DNA of 64,000 bases from Albula goreensis (lineage: Eukaryota > Chordata > Actinopteri > Albuliformes > Albulidae). Location: NCBI GenBank assembly GCA_022829145.1, contig CM040743.1, positions 6,112,646 through 6,176,645 of the forward strand, in the 5' to 3' direction. The notes below the pieces were generated by a model, which did no database searches, was not told where the DNA came from, and saw only the letters and a list, made by a program, of their open reading frames with translations. Shown here piece by piece: positions 38,086 to 49,762 of the stretch (within the stretch, counting starts at the first letter, position 1; the number at the start of each line of letters is the position of its first letter). Made by a program: the position numbers and the translations under genes.

Positions 38086-40561
38086 GTGACAGGGACCACA
38101 CAGAAACTGAATTCCCCAAATTTCCACCTGCAGAGTTAAGCTCTCACCATTGTCGAGTCTTCCAATTTCCAATTCCCATTCCTCCCACCCCCATTCCAGA
38201 AATTTGCCTGACAAAGTCACTTCTTCCCAAAATGCAGTTAAAATCTTTAACAGTGAAAGGCACTTGTTTTGTCTACAATTTAAAGTTGTGAGTGTAGGAT
38301 GTCTGTAACCCCAACTGTCAGAGATGGAAAACTCTGAAAAAAAAAAAGTGAAAGTAAAAGTACTGCCAAGTATTTATTCTGCCCATTCACTAAAACCAGG
38401 TGAGTTCACTAATTAGCTCATTTACCTGGCTGAAGAGCTGTGCTAATTAGAATCAGTTAGTTTAGTGCATGGGTGGGACACAGTGCATATTTGGTGGTAC
38501 TTTCCACCTCTGCCAACAGTTATGCCAGAAATATTTGTATCACCCCTCAAATGTATACAGTGCTGTGGAGCTAGTTATTTTATTCACATTTTTATGTAAT
38601 GAGAAGGTTTGGGAAAGGAAAGTTGGGCTGAAGTTTGTGGCATAGGAGGGCCTGTCCATGTTTGGTGAAAGAAAGCACATCACAGGAGCTTAAAAGCCAT
38701 GCATTCATCAGGCCCAAATGGATCAGGTCATTCACGTGTTTACTGTTAATTTCAGAGAAAGAAAGGCACATGTCACACCCCATCCCAATTTCCATACCCC
38801 CCTCCAACTCTATTCTGACCAGGGGATGGAGACAAAACTTTGATACAGTGAAGTATCGCAATGTCATATTAGTATGATACTTCATGACACTTATTCTGTT
38901 AAATTGTGGTGGTAGACCCATGAACAGTCTTGTTATTGTTTTTGACTACTCATTCCCAGTATTGTGGAGATGGCTTGTGTGGCTTTTCAGAGATGGAACA
39001 TTTCCTGGTCTTTCTCCTTTGATAAATGTAGACGATGGCAAATTTGTCTGGACCAACCAAATGTACCCTCAGAAATCTGGAAATGTACATGGCATGTATG
39101 GTGTTTGCTGAGGATCTGTTGCTAATATTTTATTGTGTATTGTTATTCTTTTCTATTTTACACTGTATTTTAAGGCAGGGCTGAGCAGCTCCCTTGTTGG
39201 GGGCTTGTGGGAAATGCAGTTTTTATTTATACCAGGTATGCTGTATAAGCCAGTGATGGTGCATACTGCCATATAGTATCAGTGACTTAATTGTTTCCAC
39301 CAATGACTGCATCAGCAGTGAAGAGGAAAGCATTTTTGATTGGTCCAAACGAGTGTAGCTCCACCCCACTGGGGCTAGTTAAACCTCATTTCAGCCTTCA
39401 CCAGCGTAAACAAGTAACCGTTCACTCGCAGATTACAGCGCGCAGTAAAACATTTCACGTGGGAATGTGAAAACAGTTCTCCTTTGTCGTTCATGAGCTT
39501 ATCAGGTAATTAAGCTGAAATTTCTGACCGCATAAATGACTGGGATAGTTAAATGCAGTAATTAAGTTGAAAGCGAAAACAAAAGCTGGCATGAATTCCA
39601 GGGTCTAAAATCTGCCCTACCGTGTAGGCCAGGGGGTCCCGAGCGATACACAACGCATGCTAATTCCCTCCCCATTTTATCAAATTTTTGCAGTTAAGTT
39701 TTTTTACAAAAAAAACCTAAACTTATCAAAATATTCAGAATATAATGCTGTATCAGCTAATTTTTTTGATACATTCAGAATTCATTTCTTTGTTGCTGAA
39801 ACTAGGGCATGTTGATGACGCATTTGGTTAGTCAGCGCAGACTCTGCAGTTTTAAGTGCTAATGAAAATGCTCCACTTTTATGAATGGAGTTTGTTGCTG
39901 TTGAAGTTTCTGGGGTGATTTAACTCTATCATGACCAAATGTATTCTAACTAAACTGAATACTTTTTTTTAATTTGAATTCTCTAATTTGATTTGAAGAG
40001 GAAAGAACACCACCTCTTGAGAAACATTGACCAAAAAGCCTATTTCCTATTGGCTAGTATAGATTTTTCAAGTAATTAGCACTTACGTAGTTAATCAAAT
40101 GAAAGAAGCTGGATTCATGTAAAAGTGAAAATAAAGCTTCATCCATCTTAATGTCATAAGTGGAGACGCCATGAGAAGAGTGAAAAGTGAGAAAGATAAC
40201 CTGTTGTTAAAACTCCCCTCACCCTATCCCCCATCCACTACCAATGGGCTGCAATATATGACAGTCTCTCTGCTGTCTCTTAAATCCTTAACCCACCATC
40301 TTACCTTGGGTTGCCAGGTATGGCAAATGTGACCCAGCACCCCCCAAAGTTCTATGCCCCATTTGTCATTCAACACTCAAAGCTTCAGATTTCCAGTTGA
40401 AAAAGACACTTCCTGCTTGTTTTTCTAACCGTTCCTACCTCTTGGTTCCATCAGTTGCCTGATATGACTAAATGACTCCCCTATTTGTGTTTTAATCCCT
40501 CTCTTTTACTCCTGTTGCTGTGATTTGCCATATATGACAAAGACACAGTTTTGACTGGTTG

Positions 40562-40601
40562 CCAGGTATGACTAATCCGCAGTGTTGGTGCATCTATCCA
40601 G
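40562..40601 (+). promoter_or_regulatory. nrp1: duplicated splice acceptor of exon 3
   Basis: The 13-base word CCAGGTATGACTA occurs at 40562-40574 and again at 40598-40610, where it forms the exon 3 acceptor and first codons. The upstream copy has an equivalent AG, but its reading would be Tyr-Asp-stop. A third related word, CCAGGTATGG, lies near 40316. The true acceptor has a weak pyrimidine tract. Confidence 0.7.
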
Positions 40602-40783
40602 GTATGACTATGTGGAGGTGTGGGACGGCAACGATGAGACCGGCCAGCTGGTGGGGAAGTTCTGCGGCAAGATTGCGCCCTCCCCCATCGTGTCGACTGG
40701 CAACCAGCTCTACATCAAGTTCGTGTCGGACTACGAGACCCACGGGGCAGGCTTCTCCATCCGCTATGAGGTCTTCAAAACCG
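40602..40783 (+). CDS. nrp1: neuropilin-1 coding exon 3 (second half of CUB a1)
   Basis: Residues 79-139 plus the first base of 140. It enters in phase 2 (AA|G makes Lys79) and leaves with ACCG|GTGAGA in phase 1. The translation reads YDYVEVWDG, then KFCGKIAPSP, then FVSDYETHGAGFSIRYEVF. FVSDYETHGAGFSIRYE is the same stretch as in human NRP1, and KFCGKIAP differs from the KHCGNIAP of NRP2. Cys100 pairs with Cys78 in the CUB fold. Codons are GC-rich in third position, unlike the flanking intron. Confidence 0.97.
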
Positions 40784-41209
40784 GTGAGAACCGAAACGTG
40801 ACCGATACGCCCAGGGAGACGTCCCAAAAACGCGAAAATGTTGCGGATGTTTGCCCTTTGCCACCAGTTTAACACAACAAAAACCTACAGTTCATGTTAA
40901 AACAGACACATTCATAAGTGCGCCTATGCAAATTGTTCAGATCTTCTGGTGATTTTTGATTAATCAGATCAACAAAATATACCAAATTAAAAATCAAGAA
41001 AATAAAATCAAAAGTTTAAAAATAGCTGACTGTGAGCAGGTATTCATATTAATATTCATAAAATATTAATATTCAGTTCTGGAGTCTTGCCTGACTCTTT
41101 CCCTGTGCTGCCCCGGAATTCAGCAAAAAGCAGCTGAATCTGACGGATAGGAAATATTTTATATTCATACTGAACACGCACAACACAGTCTAGACACATT
41201 TTACATCAA

Positions 41210-41384
41210 GGCACATTTTACATTTAGGCATTCAATTATCCAGAGCCAAATCAATCTTAAATTTGCTGCGGAAATTTGGGTTAAGTAGTTTGCTGTAGAG
41301 GGTATTAGGGAATTGCCTCTTTGGGACGTGAACCAGCAAACTGCTGTGTTGTAGGTCCAGTTCCTCAACCACTGTGCTAAACAG
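41210..41384 (-). repeat. diverged tRNA-derived SINE
   Basis: The + strand reads 'tttacatttaggcattcaat' (tail reversed), then 'gggttaagtagtttgctgta' and 'gggacgtgaaccagcaaact' (B box reversed). It closes with 'cctcaaccactgtgctaa' (A box reversed). Confidence 0.6.
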
Positions 41385-41599
41385 ACAAATTTGTAGGGTT
41401 AGTGTTTCAAATCAGAGGCATGAAATTTGCCGCATAAGCACTTTTTTTTTTACTGAAACAAAATCAAACCCTTTCAGAATAAGAAAGATTTTTGGAAATA
41501 TCTGTCAGCAAGAATAGCTTGAAAATTTCACAAATATTTTATATATAAATATTATATTACATTTTATTTGTTTGGTTGTATAAATACAATGGTAGATCT

Positions 41600-41621
41600 G
41601 ATAAAAAAAAAAAAAAAAACA
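41600..41621. repeat. A-run
   Basis: A pure A homopolymer of about eighteen bases, possibly the tail of a decayed retroelement. Confidence 0.6.
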
Positions 41622-42888
41622 ACCACAATGGCCTCCGTTACCATGGTGCCCTCACCCACAGTGAGGCTTGTGACAACGAAGCTTCCGGAAGGTCTCTGAA
41701 GGTCCAGGAGGACCTTTGTGGGTGGATGTGCATGTTCATCTGCAAGATATTAAACAATGCGCACCCCCCGAGAGAGCAGTGGGGACCATGCGGTCAGTGT
41801 CATCAAAGCCAAAACTAATAGACCCTCTGGGGGGGGGGGCTGGTCAGGAAGCAATCCCATCCTCCATGCAGACTGAAGGATGGAGAAAAAACATCCATAT
41901 TAGGATGTACAGGAAATCGCTGTGGTTCCGCATGTGGAAGGATCTGACAGAAAGGAAGAGTTCGGGAATTCCCATTGGACTGAGTCACTTAGGAGCACTT
42001 AAGTGCAAACGCACATACATACACAGACACATTCACATATATATGGTTTACATATATGCACACACACATTCATGCTAATATATTAGAAGTCGCAACCCAG
42101 ACTCATTGCGGTAAAAGTTCTCTCCCACAGCAAGGCCTTTCCTGTTTGTTTTATGTGCCTTTCTGTTGCGTGAACCCCCTTGGGTCAGTGGAGGGAACTG
42201 CTCAGTGTGGGAGGAAACAACATCAGACATAGCTTGAAAAGGTGCAGAAGGCCTCTGCCTTATTCATCAATGTGCAGGCTCACGTGTCACTCTCATAACT
42301 ATGACATCATAATTAAGAGCCTGACAAACTATTGACGAAGCATTCTGGACTGGCCCGGAGAATTTTGGCTATGTATCCACGTACTATACAAAAACTAATT
42401 TAGAGATGAAGATTGTGCAAGTTTTGGTTTTTAAACTTACTCTTACCTTATCTTACTCAAAAGTAAAAAAAAACAGATAATCTGTAGGGCTTATGATCCA
42501 AAAGGAGTTAGGGGTTAGGGCTCTCTACAAGGGCTCATGTGTCCAAATAAGGTTTAGGGGTTAGGGCTCTCTGCTCTAGTGTCTGACCACTGTAACCCTT
42601 GGTGACACAGCCTGGCCCAGTCCAGTGTTGCGGTAAAGTAGGGCTTTCGTATGGAAATCCTGACTAATGGATAATTAGCATAACTAGCCCGAGAGTCTGC
42701 GTTTTGTATAAAAAAAATTAAGGAAAAAAGGAAAAGCGTGTCCCCATGAGGCATGTTTTGCGGCATTTTATATGACAAACAGAAAGTCCTGGGGAAAAAG
42801 GGCTCTATATTTACCCCGTCATCTCGTCCCACTTTCCGCCTGTGTGTCGTGTATAAAAAACCCTCAGAAACATGTGTTTTCTGGTCAG

Positions 42889-42960
42889 ACGGGCCTGGAG
42901 CAGTTCCAGAGCCACATCAAGCCTGGCCGAGAGGCCATTGAAGTGGGCAGCAGCTACACG
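42889..42960 (+). other. unexplained coding-like 72-bp segment
   Basis: It lies between an acceptor-like TTTTCTGGTCAG and a donor-like ACG|GTACGG. One frame reads all 24 codons without a stop, beginning TGLEQFQSHIKPG. About 20 of the 24 third positions are G or C, an exon-like bias in an AT-richer intron. In the phase neuropilin would need (phase 1) it runs into TGA, so it is not an ordinary nrp1 cassette. I do not recognise the protein. It could be an exon or fragment of another gene, or chance. Confidence 0.25.
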
Positions 42961-43007
42961 GTACGGCCCTGCTCTCCCACCCGGAGGCCTGGTTGGGTGG
43001 GCGGGGG

Positions 43008-43365
43008 GCGAAGGGGGCGAGGGCCGGAGAGAGGAGGGAGGGGAGGTAGGAGGGATGGAGAGAAAGAGAGAGGGAGAGAATGGGGGAGGAGAAAGGAAGA
43101 GGCATGGAGAGAGGAATAGAGAGTGGAAAAAGAGAGATGGAGAAAGAGGGTGAGAGAGGGAAGGGACGGAGAAAGGGAGGGGAGAGAGAAAGAGGCAAGG
43201 AGAGAGAGAGGTAGAGAGAATGGGAAAAAGAGAGATGGAAAGGGCAAGATGGAGAAAGGAAGAGGGCGAGAGAGAGAGGGATATAGAGAAAGGGGGAGGG
43301 AGAAAGACAGAGTGAAAAAAAGGACAGAGAGAGAGTTGTGAAGAGAGAGAGAGTGGCGATAGGGA
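43008..43365. repeat. polypurine (GA-rich) tract
   Basis: About 350 bases that are overwhelmingly A and G on the + strand (GAGAGA, GGAGAAAG and GAGGGA words). It gives spurious long frames on both strands. It is a potential triplex-forming mirror to the CT-rich tract at 14300. Confidence 0.9.
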
Positions 43366-43759
43366 GGTATGGAATGTGCCGTCATCGTGGAAGCTGTCAT
43401 CACTTCCTCTTCCTGTGATGTCCGTATATCATGACATCATGTCATCCCCATCTCATGACTGCACCTGTGTCAACACCTTGAGGGGGTTCAGGGGTTGGGC
43501 GGAGGAGGGGGGGCGATTTGGGCCACGTGGTGCGCCCCTCTTTCATGAACTGTGCATGCGGGTGGCACGGGGTGGCGGGGGGGTCACATCTGGCCCAGGG
43601 GCTGTGTCCCGTGTCACTCCCAGAGTAACCCAAAACCTCAAACCCCCGACAGGGCCATGCTCCCTCATACATTCTCTCTGACACCTGAGGTTTTTTATTC
43701 TTTATTTGGTGGGGGTCATTTTTTTTCAACAAGGTTAACGCTTTATATCTTTTTTAAGT

Positions 43760-44039
43760 AGTGTGTGGGTGTGTGTGTGTGTGTTTGCATGAGGATACAG
43801 TACGAGTGTGTGTATGTTACTTGTATTTGTGTATGAGACAGAGATTGAATGTTTGGGTTTACAGTGTGTGGTTCCATGTATCTATTGTACATGTATGCTT
43901 GTTAATGTCCCGAAAGTGTGTATATGTGTATTTGTATTGTGTCTACAACGTGTTTGTGTGTTTGTGTGTTTGTGTGCACACACTTATACCGTGATTGTTG
44001 GAGTGGTATGAATGTAGCTACAGTATATGTGGGCAAATC

Positions 44040-44078
<39 letters not shown>

Positions 44079-44110
44079 GTGCATTAGTGAGCGTGTGTTT
44101 GTATGTTCAG
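43760..44110. repeat. TG-rich tract
   Basis: Mixed (TG)n, including a pure run at about 44045-44076. Confidence 0.85.
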
Positions 44111-47100
44111 TACTCTGCATTACATGGTGAAAAGAGGGTCTCCATCTGGCTCCAGGTAAATGTTTGACTTTGAGTACACACCACCATCTGTCAGAATCAA
44201 CACACCTAACACACCAGCACATATTAACCTCCCCCTCAGCCCCCACTGCGGAGGTTTATCTTATGGACCAATGAGGCTGTCCATCCCGCAGCAGCAGACC
44301 AAGCCTTTGAAGAAGCATTTCCCTAGCAGGCCATGGAGTCGCAGAGCAAAGCCCATTAACTCTCAAGAATTTCTGTGGGGGTGGGTGGGGTGGATTTCTT
44401 GGCAGCTGGGATTGGAGGTGGGGGGGTGATGGGGAGCAGGGTGTCAGTGAATGATTAACATGCCCCCACGCGTTTAAAAATGAAGGACGGTCCTGATAGA
44501 CGTTGTTTAATTTAAATCAAATCAATGGAAAACCTGGGCCAGGGACTGCGGCTGATTGATCATCAGTCAATGGCTCATGATGTAAATGCCAAAAAAAAGA
44601 AATTGCGCACACAAACTCATTAAGTGTTAAGACTTGGTGACTGTGCCACGTGTGTGATTTCAGCATGTTAAAAACACAGGGGAACATTCTCTCCCGGGAA
44701 TATTTACATCTTTGTAACAACAACTTTGCATTTAGTCATGTTTATGTTATTGCATTAATTGTATTTATGTTGGGCCTCTGTTCTCTTGAGATTACCAGTA
44801 AATTCAAGCAGTGCTAAATCTAAATGTTTAATCTCTCAGATTATTCTATATGAGATTTTTGTCTTTGTTGGTCCTCGGGTAATATGTATGGCTAAAGTCA
44901 ATATCTACTTTTCCTTGAAAATGTAGATTTTTTTCAACCTACACTGTGGAGTTTAATTTCTCGTTCACGTTTTTGTTACTTGCAAAAGACACACAACAGG
45001 AAACAGCAAATGTGTCATTTTGGAAGTAGCGGATTAACAATTCTCCATTTCATAGTAGAAAATAAGTCCAAAATGTCAGATTTTTGTGTTTTTTTTTCTC
45101 TTTCCTATGCACAGATTGATACATCCGTTTATCCCGGACTTGGTATTCCACAAACTCGGTGGATAATAGCTGGTTGTTAACACCTCAGTGAGCATCCCGT
45201 GACAGCAAAACAATAGAACCATCTTTTTACGGCTCAATGTAAACGCTGTATGTGCTGCTCTGTGGCAGCTCTCCTTTCTTAAGACAAATTGCTTCCGAAA
45301 CGTGGGAGTGTGACAAGCCGGCTGAGATGGAGGCCGAAAGGGTCTTGGTGGCGCTGGGGAGACAGGGGGCTGGAGGGTGGGGGCACAACCATCCTGGTTA
45401 GTTGCAGCTCATTATTCAGCGGCTCCAAAACACATGGGCGTCAGTTCGTGGGGACAACGAGGTTAAGTGTGGCTACTTCACCGGGACGAAATGGGCCACA
45501 ACAAAAAAAAGAGGTGAGGACATGTCCCCAGCGTGAATGATGCCTATGCCAAAACGGACCATTCACCGTTCCTCCTCCCCTTGCATATGGTAAAAATCTG
45601 TCCTCATTGGTGTGTTTTTCAGACCTACAGACTGAAGGAGCGTTGTTTTTTTTTTTTTTTTTTTTAAGGCCCCATGTTAACAATGAATGGCTCTCATTTC
45701 CTGGAGCTCAAAGGGGACCGGTGTAAGTGTGTCTGAGCCTGACTCGGCTCCATAAATACCAACCACAGCAAGACAAAACACTTCAGCAGGCCACTCCACC
45801 GAGACACAAAACAGGAGGGGGGAGAGACGTGGTTGGCAGAGGACGATAAAAGATTTCTGGCCTGATAAAATCTGGGTGGGCGTAACAGAGCTATCTTATC
45901 GCTCCTTGATGTTGTGACAGACGCCATTTAAAACACAATGGCGCACGACGGGCAGGCTTTCTTCCCTTGTGTTGTGCCGAGAGTGAGATGAAACTCAAAA
46001 TGTCAATAATGAAACAAAAGGGAGCTCGCAAAAAAAAAGAAAAGAAACGGCATTCTTTCGTTCCGTGCTCGTGGGCGTGCCTCGATGCAACTGAAGACCT
46101 CAGGAGACGCTGCCAAAGTGGCTGTAGGCAGGTAGTTGGTTGGAAAGTTTGGAAAGGCGTCGCCGATGCAGAGAGCCAGGTACATACTTGGGGATTCTTA
46201 AAACGGCTGGCAAGTGGGTCTCTAGATAGATCTTGAGGTCCTGAGGCCTCAGAGTGGGACTGTGCTCTCCCATTACTTTACATTTCATTACTTTTACAAA
46301 TGTGATGTTGCTGTAAAGTTGGTGGGGGAGGGGGGTTACTTTACAACATTTTTTACTTTACAACTCAGTGAAGCTGTAAAATTCTGTGGCCTCCTACATC
46401 ATCACTGTCCACATTTCATGACTATGATCAGGAAGGTAGTTTGGGCCTTCAATTAATATAAAATAATAATAAAAAAATATATACAATAATACAAGTCTTG
46501 GTGAGAAGGTGGTGTAAGGTAAATGCAGTACATTAGTGGTGTATTCATTTGATGTTATTGGTCAGAAATGTCAGCGCGCAGCCCTTCAGCTAGCTCATAC
46601 AGCTCCCACTGTTCGACACTTAGCCCACTGGAGTGAGACCGGTGCAACGTTAGCCCCAGACCGCAGTACTTCAAAACACCACGTCTCAGTCAGACTCCCT
46701 CTTTAAAAACGTTTTTGAAGGCAGAAAATAAAGAGCTGTTCCAGGATGTTTTCTCTTCCTTTTATATATATATATATATAAAGAGAGAGAAAACTGCAGG
46801 TTAAAGCCTCCCGCCGTTTTTAAAACCAACTGGAAGTGCTGAATCAAATGTCAAACCCTGTTTCAAAGTGAAATGAAAGCTTTGTGTCTTTCCACCCTGG
46901 GGCCCCCATTGGCTGAAGTGTCTTTAATGGCCATGGATCAGGCCCAGGGAGGAGGCCCGGGCCAGAGAGCCGGCTAGCTACAGCTTTTGTTAGAAACTGT
47001 CGTTGCGACAAACCAGTCCTTAATGGGAGCTTGTGTGCTCTGTGGCAGCACAGTCAGGGAGCCAGAGTGTGTGTGTGTGTGTGTGTGTGTGTTCCCTCTA

Positions 47101-48460
47101 CATGTTCTCTGAAAGGCTGGGGACTGGGAGAAGGACGTGACTGAAGCATCCTAGCCAGAGTGGATATTCTGAATTTCAAAACTCGAGCCGTGATTCACAC
47201 GTGATGCGATCTAAAAATCGAGGGGATTTTGAATGGACGATATCAGTAAGCCCATCCAGACTCATCATTTAATTACATTGTTTAATTATGTCTAAAGAGC
47301 GTCCAGTACTGTGTTAAACATGGACTTGAGCACTTCCCCTGATATCAGACGAGAATCTCTACCTTTAACTAATTTCCCCTGATGCCCCCTGCTTGTGCTG
47401 ACAGAAAGGAACCTGAAACGTCTTTCATAGCTTGCCACGGTAATCCTTTTTCTGAATTTAAAACCTCAATCAAATCCCTCCTTATTGCTGAGCTTGCATT
47501 TCGATTATTTTTTTAATTGACCCCAAACCCTGCTTTGCTAAATGTCCAGCACCACCCAACCAATTTCATCCATCAGGGCCAGTGGGTGGGGGGACAAAGG
47601 TAGGGACAAACAACAGAGAGATGGAGGGAGAGATGGAGACAGACAGGGTGGAGGGAGGAGGGAGGGAGAAGTGTAGACAGACAGGGGTGGCGTATGATTT
47701 TACGCTGTCAGTGTCACCCATATGGTGCTGAGAGTGCAGACACCACAACAGAGCCCCCCCAGGCTGAAGGGCCAATCAGAGAGAGGCTGGGCTTGGCCCG
47801 GGGTGTCATTCCACAGTGACCTCATAGTAGGGAAGGTCCATTCCATTTCAATCTGGTAAATTTAGGAAATTTTAATTCATGCTGAGAAAAAGGGAGATTT
47901 TTTTTTCTCCAAGCAGGAATGTCAGACTCCATTGTGCAGCTCTTCAGAGATTGACAGCAGAGGTAGAATCCGAAAGCCCATTGGTTCAGCATGACTGGCC
48001 ACTCCAAATTGGTAGAAAACAGATGAAGGCACACAAAGGAATTAGCAACCGGTGTAGACCTTACAAATACCAGCTGTGGAGAGTTGGCTGTGTAATTAAG
48101 TGTAATTAATCGCTTTAAATGACCCATTTAAGTCCTGAGTAGTAACAGAAACCAGCACCCACCCCCTGTGGCTGTCTAAGACCCGAGACCCGCTCCAAAC
48201 CTTTAATGAGCTGTTTGGACAGACACGCTCACAGTGAGGTGCACACAGACACACTCGTACCTGGGCTCAGCAGCAGCAGGGCGGGAGTGCTGATTGGTCA
48301 GACAATTCCAGTTCAGATCCCAATCAGAGCTCTGCCTTTAAACTCTTATTTCACCTCAGTTGACTCAGTCAATATTTATAGGTATAAATGGACACCATGA
48401 ATACTCAGGATGTAAATAGCTTTGTAATGATAAGGGGATAACCATTGAGCAAATATGTTA

Positions 48461-49208
48461 TGTTACGAGCGCGCACAGGAGGCCGGTTGTGAGCCCACCG
48501 CAATTATAGGCGTTACGAGCGCGCACAGGAGGCCGGTTGTGAGCCCACCGCAATTATAGGCCTTCGTTTGCTAGGGGTAAACCTCCCATGCCACGCCCTA
48601 ACATTCCCTGCACACCTCTCCTAGGCCCCTGAAAGATATCCCCCAAAGTTATATCCTGGACTTGAGATGGCAGCCAACAAAGTCAAAGGTGCTTACCAAG
48701 TCCAGGCGCCACAAACCCCTCAGGCTGTATCTCTCGGGTCCTCGGCCAGCTCCAGTGTGCAGTCTTCCACTCTGAAGGGCCAGCTCAGTCTGTGGTGTTC
48801 CTTTGTTCAGTTTTTGGTTTTTTCCTAAAAGTTAGCTGCAGTCTCTCTTCCACGGTTGGTCTTCGGGTGGTGGCATACAGGTACCAGCGCTTCCTGTTCT
48901 CTGGTCGGCTCTCCTTTCTGCCTTTCCTCGAGACGACCATCTTCCACCAACTTTATACCTGCTGGCACTCAATCACTCCGCCCCTTCCCATGAGACCCAA
49001 CCAAACACTTAAAGGGACAGGTGCACCTTTGCATGACTCCATCTCAAGCCCAAGGATAACTACCATCACCCAAAATATTCTGCAGCGAACCACTAAATAA
49101 CTATTTGTCTTTAATTACAGCAAATTTTAAAACATACTTAATGCATGACTTAAGGAGGCAACCCTTCATGTGCACACGGGATCCAGAGCGGCGACTATGG
49201 CCGTAACA
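48461..49208 (-). mobile_element. solo LTR of an LTR retrotransposon, 748 bp
   Basis: Read on the - strand the element starts TGTTACGGCC and ends GCTCGTAACA. That gives the TG...CA boundary with a 7-bp terminal inverted repeat (TGTTACG/CGTAACA). The same 4 bases, GTTA, flank both sides (48457-48460 and 49209-49212), a target duplication. On that strand GGTATAAAG (48955 region) is a TATA box placed as in an LTR U3/R boundary. No internal gag-pol DNA is present, so recombination between two LTRs probably removed the body. The family (Ty3-like or endogenous retrovirus) cannot be decided by eye. Confidence 0.8.
48462..48561. repeat. exact 50-bp tandem duplication inside the LTR
   Basis: Two consecutive 50-base units beginning GTTACGAGCGCGCACAGG are identical over their whole length. 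They occupy the 3' end of the minus-strand LTR. Confidence 0.95.
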
Positions 49209-49534
49209 GTTATATGTTAAAAAATGTGTTACTTGTTTAAACAATACAATGAAATAAATGTTATTGGGTGGCCTGTCTTTAACCAATGGTTATTGACAAA
49301 GGCTTGACAGAATAAGGCCTCAAGAACATCACCGTGGGTTGACCTACTTTTAATGCTGTTGATCACCCATTTTGTCACAACCAACCAATCAGGAGATTTT
49401 GAGGTTTCAGCAGCAAATCACAGTTCTGATGGCATGTGGTAGCTCCACCCATTTCTTGATTCATGGAATCTTACTCTCCCAAAGCCAGGCTAAAGGGTTT
49501 AACATGTTTTTCCTGTTTTCTTTTTTTCTTCAAG

Positions 49535-49762
49535 GGACGGAGTGCTCCAAGAACTTCACCTCCACCAGCGGGGTGATCATTTCCCCCGGTTTCCCGGACA
49601 AGTACCCCAACAACCTGGACTGCACCTTCATAGTGTTCGCCCCCAGGGTGGCGGAGATCGCCCTGGAGTTCGACCGCTTCGACCTGGAGCCGGACACCAC
49701 CCCGCCCACGGGGGCCCTGTGTCGATTCGACTGGCTGGAGATCTGGGACGGCTTCCCTGGAG
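49535..49762 (+). CDS. nrp1: neuropilin-1 coding exon 4 (first part of CUB a2)
   Basis: Residues 140-215 plus the first base of 216. The acceptor has a strong pyrimidine tract (TTTTTTTCTTCAAG); the donor is GGAG|GTGCGT, phase 1. It opens with G-T-E-C-S-K-N-F-T, carrying an N-glycosylation sequon at Asn146 that matches human Asn150. SPGFPDKYPNNLDC, FDLEPD and LCRFDWLEIWDGFP follow. Cysteines 143, 169 and 202 match human 147, 173 and 206. Glu191 and Asp205 match human Glu195 and Asp209, two of the three calcium ligands of the a2 CUB domain. The exon is distinctly GC-rich. Confidence 0.97.

Larger units (their letters stand above)
21860..40601 (+). other. nrp1: nrp1 intron 2 (18.7 kb)
   Basis: The largest complete intron in the window, from GTAAGT to TATCCAG. 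It carries two SINE or MITE insertions, two minisatellites, one hairpin, several microsatellites and a G-rich tract, all listed separately. No other coding exon is supported. Stretches not covered by those entries show nothing I can name. Confidence 0.8.
40784..49534 (+). other. nrp1: nrp1 intron 3 (8.75 kb)
   Basis: From GTGAGA to a long pyrimidine tract and TTCAAG. It contains a SINE, a polypurine tract, TG arrays and a solo LTR (each listed), plus an unexplained coding-like segment at 42889-42960. The region 44140-48460 otherwise holds only short simple repeats: a T run at 45645-45666, (TA)n near 46763-46780 and (TG)n at 47069-47092. Confidence 0.8.

Noticed and set aside
42917..43403. Long frames on both strands (up to 149 codons)
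   Set aside because: They lie in the polypurine tract and reflect GA/CT composition. The short segment at 42889-42960 is reported separately.
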